64,000 nt of DNA from Ulota crispa (GCA_963920765.1 OY987242.1:17446002-17510001); one strand, 5' to 3'; shown: positions 25,560 to 37,535, numbered from the stretch's first letter. Numbers and translations: made by a program. Notes: a model not told the origin generated them from the sequence alone.

Positions 25560-27146
25560 ATGGGGCCCTTTGGGGCGTCACATTATTCTCTCAACTTCTT
25601 CATTCCCTTCTATCCCAAGCTGCCACCACCTGATGACAAGGTTTTTCCGGAAGTAAAGTCAGTGGCTAATGTTTGGAAGGGTTTGGGACTAACATACTTT
25701 TTGCTCAAAGGGTTAAAAAGGACAAGCAAAACTTTGAAGCTGATGGGGGATACTGCTGAGGGATACTCTAAGAAAGGTGTTCCAGGCACAGGCATGAATG
25801 GCGCTTCTGGGATTGACAAAGGTGCATGTCAAAGCCTCACAGCCAAAAACCTTGCAATTACTTGTCCTGTTAAGAGCCCAAGTTCGGTTGGCTACGGTTT
25901 AGGCAGGATATCCCAAAATTCTGACCAGGTATCGTGTCACACAAGAGCTTGTAAAGTCGATACATTGGGAGTTTTTTGTAAGGAGCAAAATGATATGTTA
26001 GTGGATTTTCTAGAAGGCTTTTCAGAGAGATCCTTGTATGAGGCTGCAATGAGTTCGTCAGCGGAATTGAGGTGTTCGACTGCGAAATCTTTCAAGGGAC
26101 TTGGGCTAAGGCTGGAAGGGGTGATGACCACTATTGTTGGGCATTCAAAACAGGCAGATTACAAAAAAGAGATTTTTACAGTGGTCAAAACAACCGATCG
26201 AGTAATGGAAGGTGTAAAGGCAGCTACAGGGGTCATTCGGATTTTTACTTCTCCATTTGGTGATGTCTTGCACATTGTTGGAGCAGGAGGGAACGGCGTC
26301 ACCCTTGGCTTGAACGCAGTCAAGATTGTGCTGAAGAGCGTGAAAATTTCTAAAGGTCTTATTACTGTAACAAAGCTATTCAGAAATGCAGAGTTGGGAG
26401 CATTTGGATCGGGTGCGGAAATAGCAATCAAGGTTGAACGAAACATTTTTGGACAACGTTTCAAGGCGATTGTGAAAGGCTTGAAAGCTTCGGAAGGAGC
26501 TGCTAATATCGTCAAAATCACGAAAGAGGTTGGCAAAACCTTGGGTATGTTAGACAAGGTCGAAATACTTTCATGGAGTGTTGCCATGAAAGGTTTCAAG
26601 TTCACCAAGAGTGCGGTTCGGATTCTGGAGCCGCTTGGAAACCTGCCTCTGGGAGTGATTAGTGTACTACGGGAGGGTATTCTCGAAGTGAAGGGAGTTG
26701 TGGAAGGCGTTGGTATTGCAGTGAAAGCTGTCGTTATTTTGCGGGAGCTCCATACGGTGCTGCTAAAGGGTATTGGATTTACAAAAGGTGCTATGGCAGC
26801 CTTCAATCGGAGGTTATTGCTTTCCAAGCCTTTTTTGGAACCACTAGCTGATATCAGCAATGCTGGCTCGGAGGAAATGTTTTCACAAAGAATGGAGGTC
26901 AAATTATGTTATGTTCAGCAACTCTCTATGCCTATTATTATTTGGCCTTCAACAAAGGCCGAGAGAAGAAATGGGAGGAAAAGTATTGGATACTCTTGCT
27001 ATAGCAAGGAAGTTGGTGTATTCTCAAGAGCTCAAGAACTACTTGAAAATGGTGAAGGTACCAATCTCCTTCAATTATCAATTTTGACACTTGCTCGTTG
27101 TCTCAATGCCGAATCCTGCTCACTGATTCCTAGTCAATCAGATTAG
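25560..27146 (+). CDS. Unrecognised Gly/Lys/Val-rich protein, 528 codons
   Basis: The longest host-like frame in the window. ATG 25560 is the first start after an in-frame stop at 25548. I do not recognise a family. From about residue 180 to 430 the protein is a run of amphipathic-looking segments with Gly and Lys spaced among Val/Ile/Leu (for example EGVKAATGVIRIF, AVKIVLKSVKISKGL, VKGVVEGVGIAVKAVVIL), suggestive of membrane-surface or pore-like helices. After about 26885 the annotated frame turns less protein-like, whereas the next frame reads LCSATLYAYYYLAFNKGREKK and stops at about 27000, a hydrophobic stretch followed by charges. A small frame change or an unseen intron near 26885 would explain this. 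Upstream exons could not be joined in frame. Low AT compared with its flanks supports real coding. Confidence 0.5.
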   Translation: MGPFGASHYSLNFFIPFYPKLPPPDDKVFPEVKSVANVWKGLGLTYFLLKGLKRTSKTLKLMGDTAEGYSKKGVPGTGMNGASGIDKGACQSLTAKNLAITCPVKSPSSVGYGLGRISQNSDQVSCHTRACKVDTLGVFCKEQNDMLVDFLEGFSERSLYEAAMSSSAELRCSTAKSFKGLGLRLEGVMTTIVGHSKQADYKKEIFTVVKTTDRVMEGVKAATGVIRIFTSPFGDVLHIVGAGGNGVTLGLNAVKIVLKSVKISKGLITVTKLFRNAELGAFGSGAEIAIKVERNIFGQRFKAIVKGLKASEGAANIVKITKEVGKTLGMLDKVEILSWSVAMKGFKFTKSAVRILEPLGNLPLGVISVLREGILEVKGVVEGVGIAVKAVVILRELHTVLLKGIGFTKGAMAAFNRRLLLSKPFLEPLADISNAGSEEMFSQRMEVKLCYVQQLSMPIIIWPSTKAERRNGRKSIGYSCYSKEVGVFSRAQELLENGEGTNLLQLSILTLARCLNAESCSLIPSQSD

Positions 27147-30100
27147 CTTGTCCGTTACAAGAAATAGAACGTCAATTTTGTTAGCTTTGCTCTCACCTCC
27201 AAAAGTGGATATTGATGAGCATTATGATGTGCAAAAGGTCTGTGCAATATTAGACGCATGCAGATGACTCCTTGGTGGTCTCTGATCACATGCACTCATA
27301 GAATATTGACCTTCGACGATGAATTATTTTTGGTCTTCGCAATCAGGAATGTTTTTGGCTAAACTAAACCATGTGTTCTCTGAGAGAGAATCATTGCAAT
27401 TTAACCTGGACGCAAGCACAAATGACATGGAGAAGTCTCCCTACAAAAGGGTTAATGCCACATTTAACTAAAGGGAAACTACAAGTAGGGGCACAGAAAT
27501 GGAATTTTTTTACAAGGCCCATTTACTAAAATTTCTTAGGTTAGGTTGGATTTAATTTCCTTATTGAGGTTGGATTTGGAGAGGCTTTTAAGTGGAAGTT
27601 AGCTAACATTTAATGTGATGTATCTAACTATCCCAATATCCAAAGAAAAATGATTTACTAGAATTTTCAATTTTTTTTGAAATTATGTCCCTATTTTTAT
27701 TATTTTGAATATTTTTCATTGTGGTGCCCCTATTTGTAATTTCCTCTTTAACTAAATATGGACTATCCCAAGTCCACAAGGAATGACCAAGAAACCACTA
27801 TTGGAAGGTACTTGAAAAATATTGGGAGATATTTGCAAACATCAAAAGGTATGTCTAAATCAACATGCAAAATTTTGGGAAAAGCATATGCAAAGTATTG
27901 GGAAATCTCAAATGTTCATGAACTCAGTTGTTTCTATTTGCACACTATGGTTGCGTATGCTTGGTATGTCTTAAGAATCCTTCACCTACTATCTCTATCA
28001 AATTTGAAATTTCTTCATGTAACGTTGTGCACATATGTGGTAAGTTGTGCATTTGCCTCCTTGAGATAGTACAATCTAAGAAGGTTGAGTGCTGCAAACT
28101 TGCAAAAAATTGGAAGGAATATGCAATTTGCCATACAAGAAAAGTTTTAGCATACTAAGTGGGTTTGTCATAGCCTTTCAGTATTTTTGGATGCAATTGT
28201 TTGGGAACTCCTAATTGTGTTAAGTTTGCCAAGGATTAGTATCTTGAAACTTCTTTTGACTTGAAAAAGAAGACTAAAGTCCTACAAATTGATTTAGCCA
28301 CCTGAGACATTTTTTACCACTAATTTTTTTTGTCTTTGACAATCTTTTCAACAGTTATATTGGACACTTTTGTTTTACGAACCTCATTTTTAGCAATAAT
28401 TTATAAAATAGAGTGTTAAAATGAATGGCAAAAAACAACTTTTTTGAATACAATGTTTATTGTACCAAAATTGAGTGTTATTAAAACATTTACTTTGATA
28501 GTTTCTTCATCCAAATTGGCCTTAGGACCAAGGTTTCTCTTTCACTTTTAACCATGACTTTGAATTTGTTTGTGAACTTTGTAAATGTTTGTTACTCAAA
28601 TCTTCACAAACTAGTCTTCTATGCGTACGTGAGATCTTTTTCACATTTGACATAGATAATAATACTAATTTATGCCTCAAGCAAAACAATAGTGTCCACT
28701 CAGCATAGGTGGTTTTGAAAGTAGGCACATCCGTTATCAAAGGGTCTTTTTAAAAATAAAACATGCTATGCAATGTATTTTATTTAAGGATCTTTAGAAC
28801 TTTGGAAATTGCCATCAACTTCAATAAGTAGGGTATGCCTTTTGATGATGGAAATTCACCTTCATGCTTTCAACAATGGAGCTTTGTCATCCTCTATTGA
28901 TGGGTTCCAATTACCTACCATTTTTCTGCCTTTCTATAACTTAGTTCATCTATCACTTCAATACCAAAACTCTCATTTGCTGAACATTTTGTCTCTTCAA
29001 CTACTATGCAACAAACAAAGCCCTCCATTTCAAGCGCTTTGGCCATGCTTGTTTGTGTGGACCTAGACACTCACTAATTATACCTATCTTGTCTAATTAA
29101 AAGAAAACCCCACAACTAGTTTTGCATTCATGTTGTTTTATGAATATTAGAGTTATTCTTCTTCTTTTCACTAGTAGAAAGTGGGAGTGCAATCAACATA
29201 ATCGAGTTGATTTGGACATTTTTAATACAATTATGTTGATTAGGACAAGGTGTGTTGATTAAGACATCTTGATTAAAGCCCTATTTTCCATGTAAACTTA
29301 TGTGTACTTCCAACCAATATAGTATGCCATGTTTAGATGTTTTTAGATTCAATTTCCAAGATAATGAACTTTTAATTAAATTCAAAATTGAATTTCCTTG
29401 TGTGTGATGTTAAAGCATGTACTCTAGAATATGTTTTAAGATGGGACAATATTTTTCTAGATTATGCTCTTCACTTCACTATGGTTGTAATTAAGTTAAA
29501 ATCATAGAATACTTTTACTAGGTCATGCCAATGGTAGTGCTTGTGTAGGTACTTACAGTGCAATTCATGTTATGCAACAAGTCCCACATCCCACTAATGT
29601 ATCAAAATATGATTGGTTGAGAGATTGAAATTTGGGACAATAGCTTTTTGCCATGTTTGAAAACTCAAGTCCTGGTTCACTTTAACATGTCTACATGGTC
29701 CTACATTATAGGAATTTATGTCAAGATTTAGACAAAGCAAAAAAAATCCAAATGGGAAGCCAAGTGCCAAAGTAGAAATTGTTCAAACAATCATACCTTT
29801 TTTTGTATATATACTTTTGTGCCCCTTTACGACCCATAAGTTTGGAATTTGGTGTTGAATTGGGACATTGTTTGAAGGCCCTTTACAACGAGAGGCATCA
29901 AGTGAAGCAAAATTTACAAAAACGGTTTTACATGTCAATATGTGTTTGAAGATTTTAGAGTGTAGAGTAAAAACAAAGGGGAACAAACTTCTAAAATTTG
30001 TCTAAATTTAGGAAAAATTCCACCAAATTTTGTGTAGTTACCAGAATTTTAAATATTAGCACCAAAGTTGAACATTATTATAAGCACTTAGTCAACAACA

Positions 30101-31640
30101 AATTCAAAAGTACATCTAAACTCCAATTTACAATAGTTGAATCCATATGCAATTGTGCCCTATCCATCACAATGAAGCATGCTCATGAAGTAGGTCAAGG
30201 AGGCACTTCCCTACGGGCTTGGTCAATGAGCAATTGTTGAACCAAGTCACCTTAATCAAAGAGAAGGACCCTTACAAGATCACCTAATAACTTTTTGTAA
30301 AAAGAGACCACTCCTTGTGTAAGTTATGGGACACCTCCCAAGGTGCATGATAGAATTATCAAACCACCTCATAACTTGCAAAAATCGTTATGGGGTGAAG
30401 TCACCCGAGTTATTGGGTGAAAAACACCCAAGTTTGACCTCCCTTTCTTGCAACTTTTCAAAAATCCAGAGAACAATGTTTCAAGCTCCCGACATTCCCA
30501 CAAATCCAATCTCCTAGTTATTCAATCACATCCATACTTACAAAAATTAAAAAACTAATTCAAATGTTTGACAAAAGCATGGAAAAGCACAAGCATCCAG
30601 TACTTTTCTCAAATGACGCTCATCTCTACGGACTTAGTCAGCCAATCGGCGCAGAGATTGATACATTTGATGCATTTTCAAAAGCGAATCTTTGGACTTG
30701 TTCGTACCATTGCCGAGATGATACTGATTCATTCATCTTCTGCCAGAAACTGCTAACGGTCAATGGTCGGAGAGATTCGAATATAAAGTTAAAATAAATC
30801 AAAAAACGGTTGAATTCTGAATCTAACATTCTAACTGATCTAGACCGGCTAGGTTTTCAAAAACAAATAAAATTATATTAGCCATATACTGAATTCCTGA
30901 GCACTCACGTGAAAAAACTATTTCTACAGCAGGTCTGGGTAATCCCCTGGCTTGGTAATTGGTATTATGTGCGTACATCTTTGTGAGCCCAAGGTGGAAA
31001 AAAAAAATCTCAGATTTCTTTAGCATTTACAAACAGCTGCAAAAGCAAAAAATCTGCACAACTTTTGGAGTCACAGTCAGTTTTAACCTCCTGTGGTACT
31101 AATCACAAAAATCAGGATCTCTGAATCCAATCTCCTATTTCAGTCTCCTGGTTTGTACATTTCTACCATATACTGTACAGTATAAGAAACCTGGAATAAA
31201 AAACAGCCTCTTCTTTGGTAGAAACTACAGAACAAGAGTGACACTGGAATATGCCGGGGGAAAGGGGTCCAAGTTGGCTGTCAGGGCATTTCCACTGGTG
31301 ACTCCAACACACTCAAAATGGACAAAAAGTGTTGAGGTCCCTCTCAAAATCCTCTCAAGACACTTTGTCTTACCATGTTTAGCAAGGACCCTTCAAGTCA
31401 CTATTCATCAATATTGATTCTAAATTTAGTGGACTTTTCCTCTACTTTTCTTGATAAGTGATCAACTAATTATTTATGAAACATGTTGGAGTGCAAGACC
31501 ACCTTTTTGAAGAGCATGGGTGGAGATCAAGGGGCTTGAGGGCCGGCCAAAACAAATGAAAACTTTGAAAGAGCCCGGACCTGGAGATGCTCTCAAGATT
31601 CTTCATTTTTTCTTTCCTTTTTGCTTCGTTGACCCTCCCT
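27147..31640. other. Intergenic region, no gene recognised
   Basis: AT-rich, only short frames of poor quality. It contains a degenerate tandem array like the one at 11160 (27790-27915), and a stretch similar to the transporter intron repeat (29195-29290). A word close to GGGGTCCAAGTTGGCTGTCA at 31264 recurs in each downstream copy of the F-box terminal segment, so that duplication may begin here. Confidence 0.55.
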
Positions 31641-31965
31641 TGGCTAGAAACTGAAGCAGGACAAGTCAAGACTCATGGTCCAACTCAGAATACTGCACGT
31701 GCCACGCTGTTCAAAATCTGCAACAATGGCTTCAATGACAGGTTTGAGTTGGGATAGGGTCCAAGTTGGCTGTCAAGCTTCTTTTTCCCTTTCCTTTTGT
31801 TCTCCCTTTTTTTTGTTGCAGCATTCTATTGACCCTCGTTTGGCTAGAAACTGAAGCAGGACAAGTCAAGGCTCATGGTCCAACTCAAAACACTGCAAAA
31901 GATGCGCTGTTCGAAATCTGCAACAATGGCTTCAATGAAGGGTTTGAGTTGGGTTGGGGTCCAAG
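31629..31965 (-). repeat. Two extra tandem copies of the F-box gene's terminal coding segment
   Basis: Copies with stops at 31644-31646 and 31844-31846 follow the gene's own stop at 32032-32034, spaced 200 and 188 bp. On the minus strand each keeps an open frame reading QLKP.IEAIVADFEQR, then CS.LSWTMSLDLSCFSF and a TAG at the same place as the gene. Upstream of each segment the gene's own LRR sequence is replaced by a shared spacer containing a pyrimidine/purine-rich run. They could be alternative last exons or dead duplicates kept open by recent origin. Confidence 0.75.
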
Positions 31966-32031
31966 TTGACTATCAAGCTTCTTTTTTTTCTCCCTTTTTT
32001 CTCACTTTTTGTTTCGTTGACCCTCCCTTGG

Positions 32032-35000
32032 CTAGAAACTGAAGCAGGACAAGTCAAGGCTCATAGTCCAACTCAGAATACTGCAAGTGACACGCTGCTC
32101 AAGATCTGCAACAATGGCTTCAATGACAGGTTTGAGTTGCTCCAGCTTCACAGGACTGGAGGTGTGAATGCGAACCACCAGGGACTGCACTGAGAGCCGC
32201 AGCAACAATCGCAACACACTCACCACAGGGTCCAGATTCTGAGGAATCATGTGCACAATCAACTGACGAGGGCAAGGCCATCTGTCCGTTAAACTCAGCT
32301 CTCCCACATTGGTTTCCATGCAGTACCACAACCCCGGACCCACGTTCAAAACCTTCAGTTGCTCACACTGTCCAAGCTTGCTGAAACTCGGCAACGCTAA
32401 TGGAACATCCTTGAGCACCCCCAGAAACCGTCCATCCTCAGCAAGCGCCATGCACGGCACATCCAAAAACACCTGTGAACAACACCATATTAGTTAAATT
32501 GGGAAAACCGGAGGGACAATTTGTATTCCACCTTAATCTTACATACAGTAAGTGTAGTGAAGGCATAGCTATAGCTCAAAGTTGTAATTATTTGAAATTC
32601 TTGGAGACAATCATTACGACTTCACTATTGTACAAGAAAGAAAGTGCACGCTTGTTCTCTTTTGTAGTATGCTAAATTTTACATAATGGCAGAACTAGTG
32701 AAAGTCCCAAAATGTATTGTTTTCCCAATTTACTCCCTTTGTACCTCTAAAAAGGTCCAAAAAGCTTCCTTGCAAAGGATTAACTGTATTTTTAGTCTTT
32801 ATGCTAGTGACACATGCATTCTAGAATCAATATACCATCTATCAAATGAATGCAAAATATCTAGTTTTGATGTTGCCGTTTAGGTACCCAAATTCCATGC
32901 AAAAAGTACCATATTTGTGCATAGTTTGTGAATGCTGCCCAGCTACTCATTATTTTAGTCTTTGGGCTAGTGACATGTGCATTCTAGAATCAATATACCA
33001 TCTACCAAATGTATGCAAAATCTTCAATTTTGATGTTACCATTTAGGCAGACAAATTCCATGCAAAAAGTACTACCATATTTGTGCATGTTGCTAGCTCC
33101 TCATTATTGATGATTTGAAGATTATTAGCAACAATGGTACTTCAAGCTTGCTAGGAGTTGAACGCTCTCTAATTGCTTAAATTGCCCCCTTGAGATCATT
33201 GAACATGGCAAATGCTTTCTCAGCTTTTGCAAGCAGCAAAAGGGAGCTTTTTAGTGGTACAAGAAATGTGTCTGATTTGGAGCTTTTTAGAGGGACAGAG
33301 GGAGTATCTAACATGGTGTTACCTTCCTCAGGTTCCTGTTCTTCTCGAGCAGCGTTGACAATGTGATAAAACTGGAGGCGCCATAAAGCAGCTCCTGCAA
33401 AGTGTTTAAGCAACTGAACTCCAGCTTGCAAGGCTCCCTCACTTCAAGATTGAACGCCGCGTACTTCAACTGGACAGCTCTGATTCTCAGCATCTCCGGA
33501 CACTGCATCTTCAACTGCAACTTTTCAAGCTTTGGCAGATCCAACACCACCTCCTTCGCTGTCGATGAAAGACCTAAACACATCACCTTCATCTCTTTGA
33601 AAGTTAAATTCCCATGCTCCACTCCAAATACCCCCAGAAGTGCCAGTGTTTGTAGCTTTGGCATCATCTCGTTTATCTCTTGTAACGCTCCAGGTGTCAC
33701 TTTGATACACCGCCACGTCAAGCTCACCATCGATGGCATCTCCTCACACTCACTCGTGTCCACAAACATGTTTCTTAAATCCAACGTCTTCAGCAGTTTA
33801 CCTGCCATAAACCCACACTACCTTTGTTAGCACTTGAAAAGATTTTCCAGATAAAACAAGATCAAGCTTCACTGATTCAAAGCCTGGCACGAAAATCTAG
33901 AAGTGGCTAATGATCAACCAGAGCACATAGACAAAACCAAAATTAACCTTCTAAGCATGTGCTTCATTTGTTTCATAGAGCTCCTTTTTACTACAGTAAG
34001 GGTATGTTCACACTTGGTGTTAAGGTAGTGTGCTCTAAAAGCAACAACACTCTCATGTAAAGAGTTGCATAGGTAGCTCAGGAACAGATATGAAGTGGTC
34101 CTTGGATGGATGGACCTCATTAAGTCATAATAAGAAAGGTGTATTCTACTACAATAGTCAATCACACTTCTTGGTTTCACCTCATTTCTTTATTAAGTTG
34201 CAAGGGGACTATTTGTGAGAGATCTAGAGTCACAAATAGGTGTCTACTACATAACACTTTGAAAATTCATCAGCAATTCAATTATGCTTCAAAAAAACAT
34301 GAAAAACATTGTGCTACATTTGGCACTTCGTCTAAAAATTAGACAAAAATCTTCGTGTCCTAAAAAGCCCATGAAAAAGCAGATCAGCCCTTAAAGTGAC
34401 AGTTTTAGAGCACACTGCCTTAGGAGGGGCATTGACAATATGAATGCATTCTAAAGGTGTGTCCAAATGCATCTAACTATCCTTAACTACTACCACTCTT
34501 AACACCAAGTGTGAACATATCCTAAGCATTTAAAACCTTGCATTCCTCGTCCACATTTGTTTATGGACGCTTGCACATATTTAGGCGGCTAAGAACCACG
34601 GAAGGGTTTAACCCCTAAGGATGTTGTTGTATCATATACACTCTCTTGTGTTACATACAGACTAGTGGACCCTTGTATCTGCTGTTCCGGCGGAGGGCCA
34701 TCACGGGAGGGGGTCCTTGCAAAAATATTAACATGACCTTCCTCATAATCACCTTCTTCAGGCTTCTTCTCCTTTCCATTACAATGAGCTTACTTGTACT
34801 ATGCCTACCTACGTGCTTTGCCTCCTTCTCTAAGCGTCCACCCCCTATTCATGTGTATACCCCATCCCCAAGGACAACCATAATCGCCACATAACCATAG
34901 AAATAATAACCGTCACATAACAGCCATTTAATCTTCTTGGACTAACACCCAACTAATAGAGATTTTATGCTATTATAGACACCCAACTACCCAACTAATG

Positions 35001-35880
35001 AAACCAAGCCTATTATTAGTATAGATGGGGTATTTGGGTAACACATGAACCCCATTGGAGCTATAAATTTTAAGCCAAGTCATAAACATACAGTCAACTA
35101 GGATTTTCTAAGGAAATCTTGACATTTGTCATAAAGTAATAAATGACCCTCGTATGAATACAGCCAACAGGCAATATCCTTTAGGGATAAGGGAAGTGTA
35201 AACTCACAGGACTTGGACAAGAGCCTGATGATGCTGGATCGACGCATGATGGCCTGCTGCCCGTAGTCCACGATGCAAACATGCTGCAGCGTCGACTTCA
35301 TAGTCGGTAACCATTTGTTCACAAAGTTGGGGTCGCTAAACCAAAAATCGGTGCGCCGTTTTTCATCCTCCGGCACTGTTTTGCTTTGCAGCCTCGGCTC
35401 TACTTCGATGCGCAGCTGCACGATGCAAACCTTCGATCTCAGCATCTGCACCATCAGATCCTTCGACTTGGGCCTCGATCTTACGGCGGAGCTGGACTCA
35501 CAAGACCCTACACCGGAGCTTGAACTCGGGCTTGAGATTGTTGCTGTTTCAGAGATCTCGGATTTTAAGGACTGCAGATCGAAGACGTTCCGGGCCCGGG
35601 CGTGTTCGATTTCCAGCACGGTCAAGCGCAGCGATCGCACGTGGTTGCCGGCGTCTCGGAAATCCTTGCACACCAGCTTGGCTGCCGCCACAACTCGGGC
35701 GTCCCCCCCAAGACGGTTCAAAATTTCTTGCAGAATGTAGTCAGGTAACTTTCGCCAATCTCGGAATCCTGCTGCTGCTCTCCCGATCGAATGTTTCTTG
35801 CTGCCTTTCTCCGGTGTGCATGAAGATGCACACTTCGAACCAACCGCATAAACCGGGCCGTCCTTTGCCTTCGAACACAC
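32032..35880 (-). CDS. F-box/LRR protein (three exons)
   Basis: Substrate-recruiting subunit type of SCF ubiquitin ligases: the F-box binds SKP1 and the Leu-rich part would select a target. Exons: about 35880-35208, 33801-33323, 32472-32032; both junctions keep frame (the Cys after SLLSKS is split T|GT). The F-box is at about residues 39-86, with KLPDYILQEILNRL and AAAKLVCKDFRDA. A Ser-rich linker follows, then Leu-rich segments such as KTLDLRNMF, LQTLALLGVF, VVLDLPKLEKLQL, QLKVLNVG. Total about 530 residues. Oddity: the F-box frame has no ATG; it opens after a stop near 35910 and the first usable codon is GTG 35880. An ATG lies at 35884 in another frame. So the start is unresolved: a near-cognate start, sequence error or decay. 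Both introns carry MITEs. Confidence 0.85.
32731..33306. mobile_element. Stowaway-like MITE in F-box intron 2
   Basis: Ends CTCCCTTTGTACCTCTAAAAAG and the inverted CTTTTTAGAGGGACAGAGGGAG (first 20 bases match the Stowaway pattern) are bordered by TA. 576 bp. It contains a two-copy direct repeat (about 32792-32945 and 32954-33100) sharing GCATTCTAGAATCAATATAC. The right end lies 16 bases from the exon 2 donor at 33322. Confidence 0.8.
33997..34526. mobile_element. TIR element in F-box intron 1 with a second MITE nested in it
   Basis: The outer element has long inverted ends, GGTATGTTCACACTTGGTGT at 34001 and the complement at 34501-34522, bordered by TAAG at 33997-34000 and 34523-34526. A 3-4 bp TAA(G) duplication would fit a PIF/Harbinger-type MITE. 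The inner element is listed separately. Confidence 0.75.
34021..34422. mobile_element. Nested TA-flanked MITE
   Basis: Ends AGGTAGTGTGCTCTAAAA at 34023 and TTTTAGAGCACACTGCCT at 34403-34420 are inverted with TA at both borders. The AGGTAG start is shared with the helicase-intron family, but the following bases match the small element at 38575. It inserted directly behind the outer left end. Confidence 0.75.
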
Positions 35881-35969
35881 GCCATTGTCAAACTTTGCTT
35901 TTTTTTTTCTTTACCCTCTACTTGCAAGTAGCCGGGAGTGCTCTATGAAAGGTTTCCAAGAGTTGAATA

Positions 35970-36700
35970 CCCACCGACACAGAGTTGTCGGTATCCTTAC
36001 CCCCAAACATGACATTTCAACAATTGTCCAACCACGACAAAGTTTGTCGGTATTCCTACCCCAAATTAGGATTTCTTTTTTGGGGAATAATAAAAGGCCC
36101 GATTGCCTCAAAAAAAAAAAAAAAGTGAGCTTCAAGCCTATAGAAAAAAAAGGGGGGGGGGGAATTTTCAAAAAATGCCAAGTTGCATTGTCGGTATCCC
36201 AAACCAGGGTTTCTTTTGTGGGCAAAAATAAAAGGCCCAATTGCCTCAAAAAATAAAATAAAAGAAAAGGTGAGCTTCAAGTCTATAGGAAAAAAGGAAA
36301 AAAAAATAGGGGAAAAAAGTTCATGCATTGTCGGTATCCCCCAAACCAGGGTTTCATTTTTGGCCAATACTAAAAGACCCAATTGCCTCAAAAAAAAAAA
36401 AAAAAGTGAGCTTCAAGCCTACAGAAAAAAACAGGGGGAAATTTTTTCAAAAAATGCCAAGTTGCATTGTCGGTATCCCAAACCAGGGTTTCTTTTGTGG
36501 GCAATACTAAAAGACCCAATTGCCTCAAAAAAAAAAAAGTGAGCTTCAAGCCTATAGAAAAAAAAAGGGGGAAATTTTTTCAAAAAATGCCAAGTTGCAT
36601 TGTCGGTATTCCAAACCAGGGTTTCTTTTGTGGGCAAAAATAAAAGGCCTAACTGCCTCAAAAAATAAAATAAAAGGTGAGTTTCAAGTCTATAGAAGAA
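35970..36700. repeat. Minisatellite of about 140-bp units upstream of the F-box gene
   Basis: Five successive copies with GTCGGTAT at 36045, 36189, 36330, 36469 and 36602, each continuing CCAAACCAGGGTTTC, GGCCCAATTGCCTCAAAA, a poly-A run, and GAGCTTCAAGCCTATAG. Spacings are 133-144 bp. It occupies the region immediately upstream of the F-box coding start and so overlaps its likely promoter. Confidence 0.9.
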
Positions 36701-37156
36701 AAAAAGGAGATGGATCCAACGACACCGTCAAAATAGTTGATTGTGCCCTCCTTAATTTCATTACTAATAGCCACGATGATGCTGCAAAAATCCATGCATA
36801 GGGGCCACCTTCAACTCCAACCAAAAGTAGGGATGGAGCCGGCAAGCCACAAACCATTTTCAAAGAATGTCACAGGTCAGAAAACCAAAAAACTAAACCC
36901 TGCCCCAAACATGACATTTTCAACAATTGTCCTTCCACGATACCACAAAAAACAACAACACTCCCCCTGATTGCATCATCAACAGAAAGTCGACAGGTTT
37001 TTGGAGAAACCCAACGAGGGGGGTAATACTGCTGCTCAGGAGACCCACCTAGACTAGCGAGATTGTACAGTACCACACATGTACACGTCAAAGGATAGTG
37101 TCACCAGAGCAGCATTATCCCACAAATGCACACTTTCTTCAAGAAACCAAAGGATG

Positions 37157-37444
37157 TAAGGTAGGACGCTCATAAACCGAGGTGAAACTTCTTGAAATAT
37201 TTTTCAGTAAATTTTCAACAAAAGACAAGAGGTATTGGCATCAGTTGTTTCACATTTTTTGGAACTTTGTAAAATTAGTTATGATACTTTGAAGTTGAAG
37301 TGACATAGGGCTCTAAAACTGCCCACCCACCTCCTCAAACTGTACATTGTTGAAACGTATGAAAAATAACATGTACAAATGAAACAGATTTGAGAAGGTG
37401 GGGGCGGTTTTAGAGCTTGGGTGGTTTCTGAGCCTCCTACCTTA
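37157..37444. mobile_element. TA-flanked MITE, helicase-intron family
   Basis: Ends AGGTAGGACGCTCATAAA and GAGCCTCCTACCT, with TA borders. The middle is 70-80 percent alike to the copies at 6614 and 7621 by eye, including an inverted GGGCTCTAAAACTGCC / GGCGGTTTTAGAGC pair. Confidence 0.8.
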
Positions 37445-37535
37445 GGAAAGGTAGAAACAAGCACAAAGAATGCATGGGAAAAAGCAGAGTACTATCTCAC
37501 TACAAACCCTAATTACGGAAGGTAAGCAAGATGAA

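Noticed and set aside
26159-26902. 247-codon minus-strand frame opposite the 528-codon gene
   Set aside because: Complement of the plus-strand coding frame, with Pro/Thr/Ser-heavy composition typical of a shadow frame.
35273-35740. 155-codon plus-strand frame opposite F-box exon 1
   Set aside because: Shadow of the F-box coding strand; no family resemblance and no splice context.
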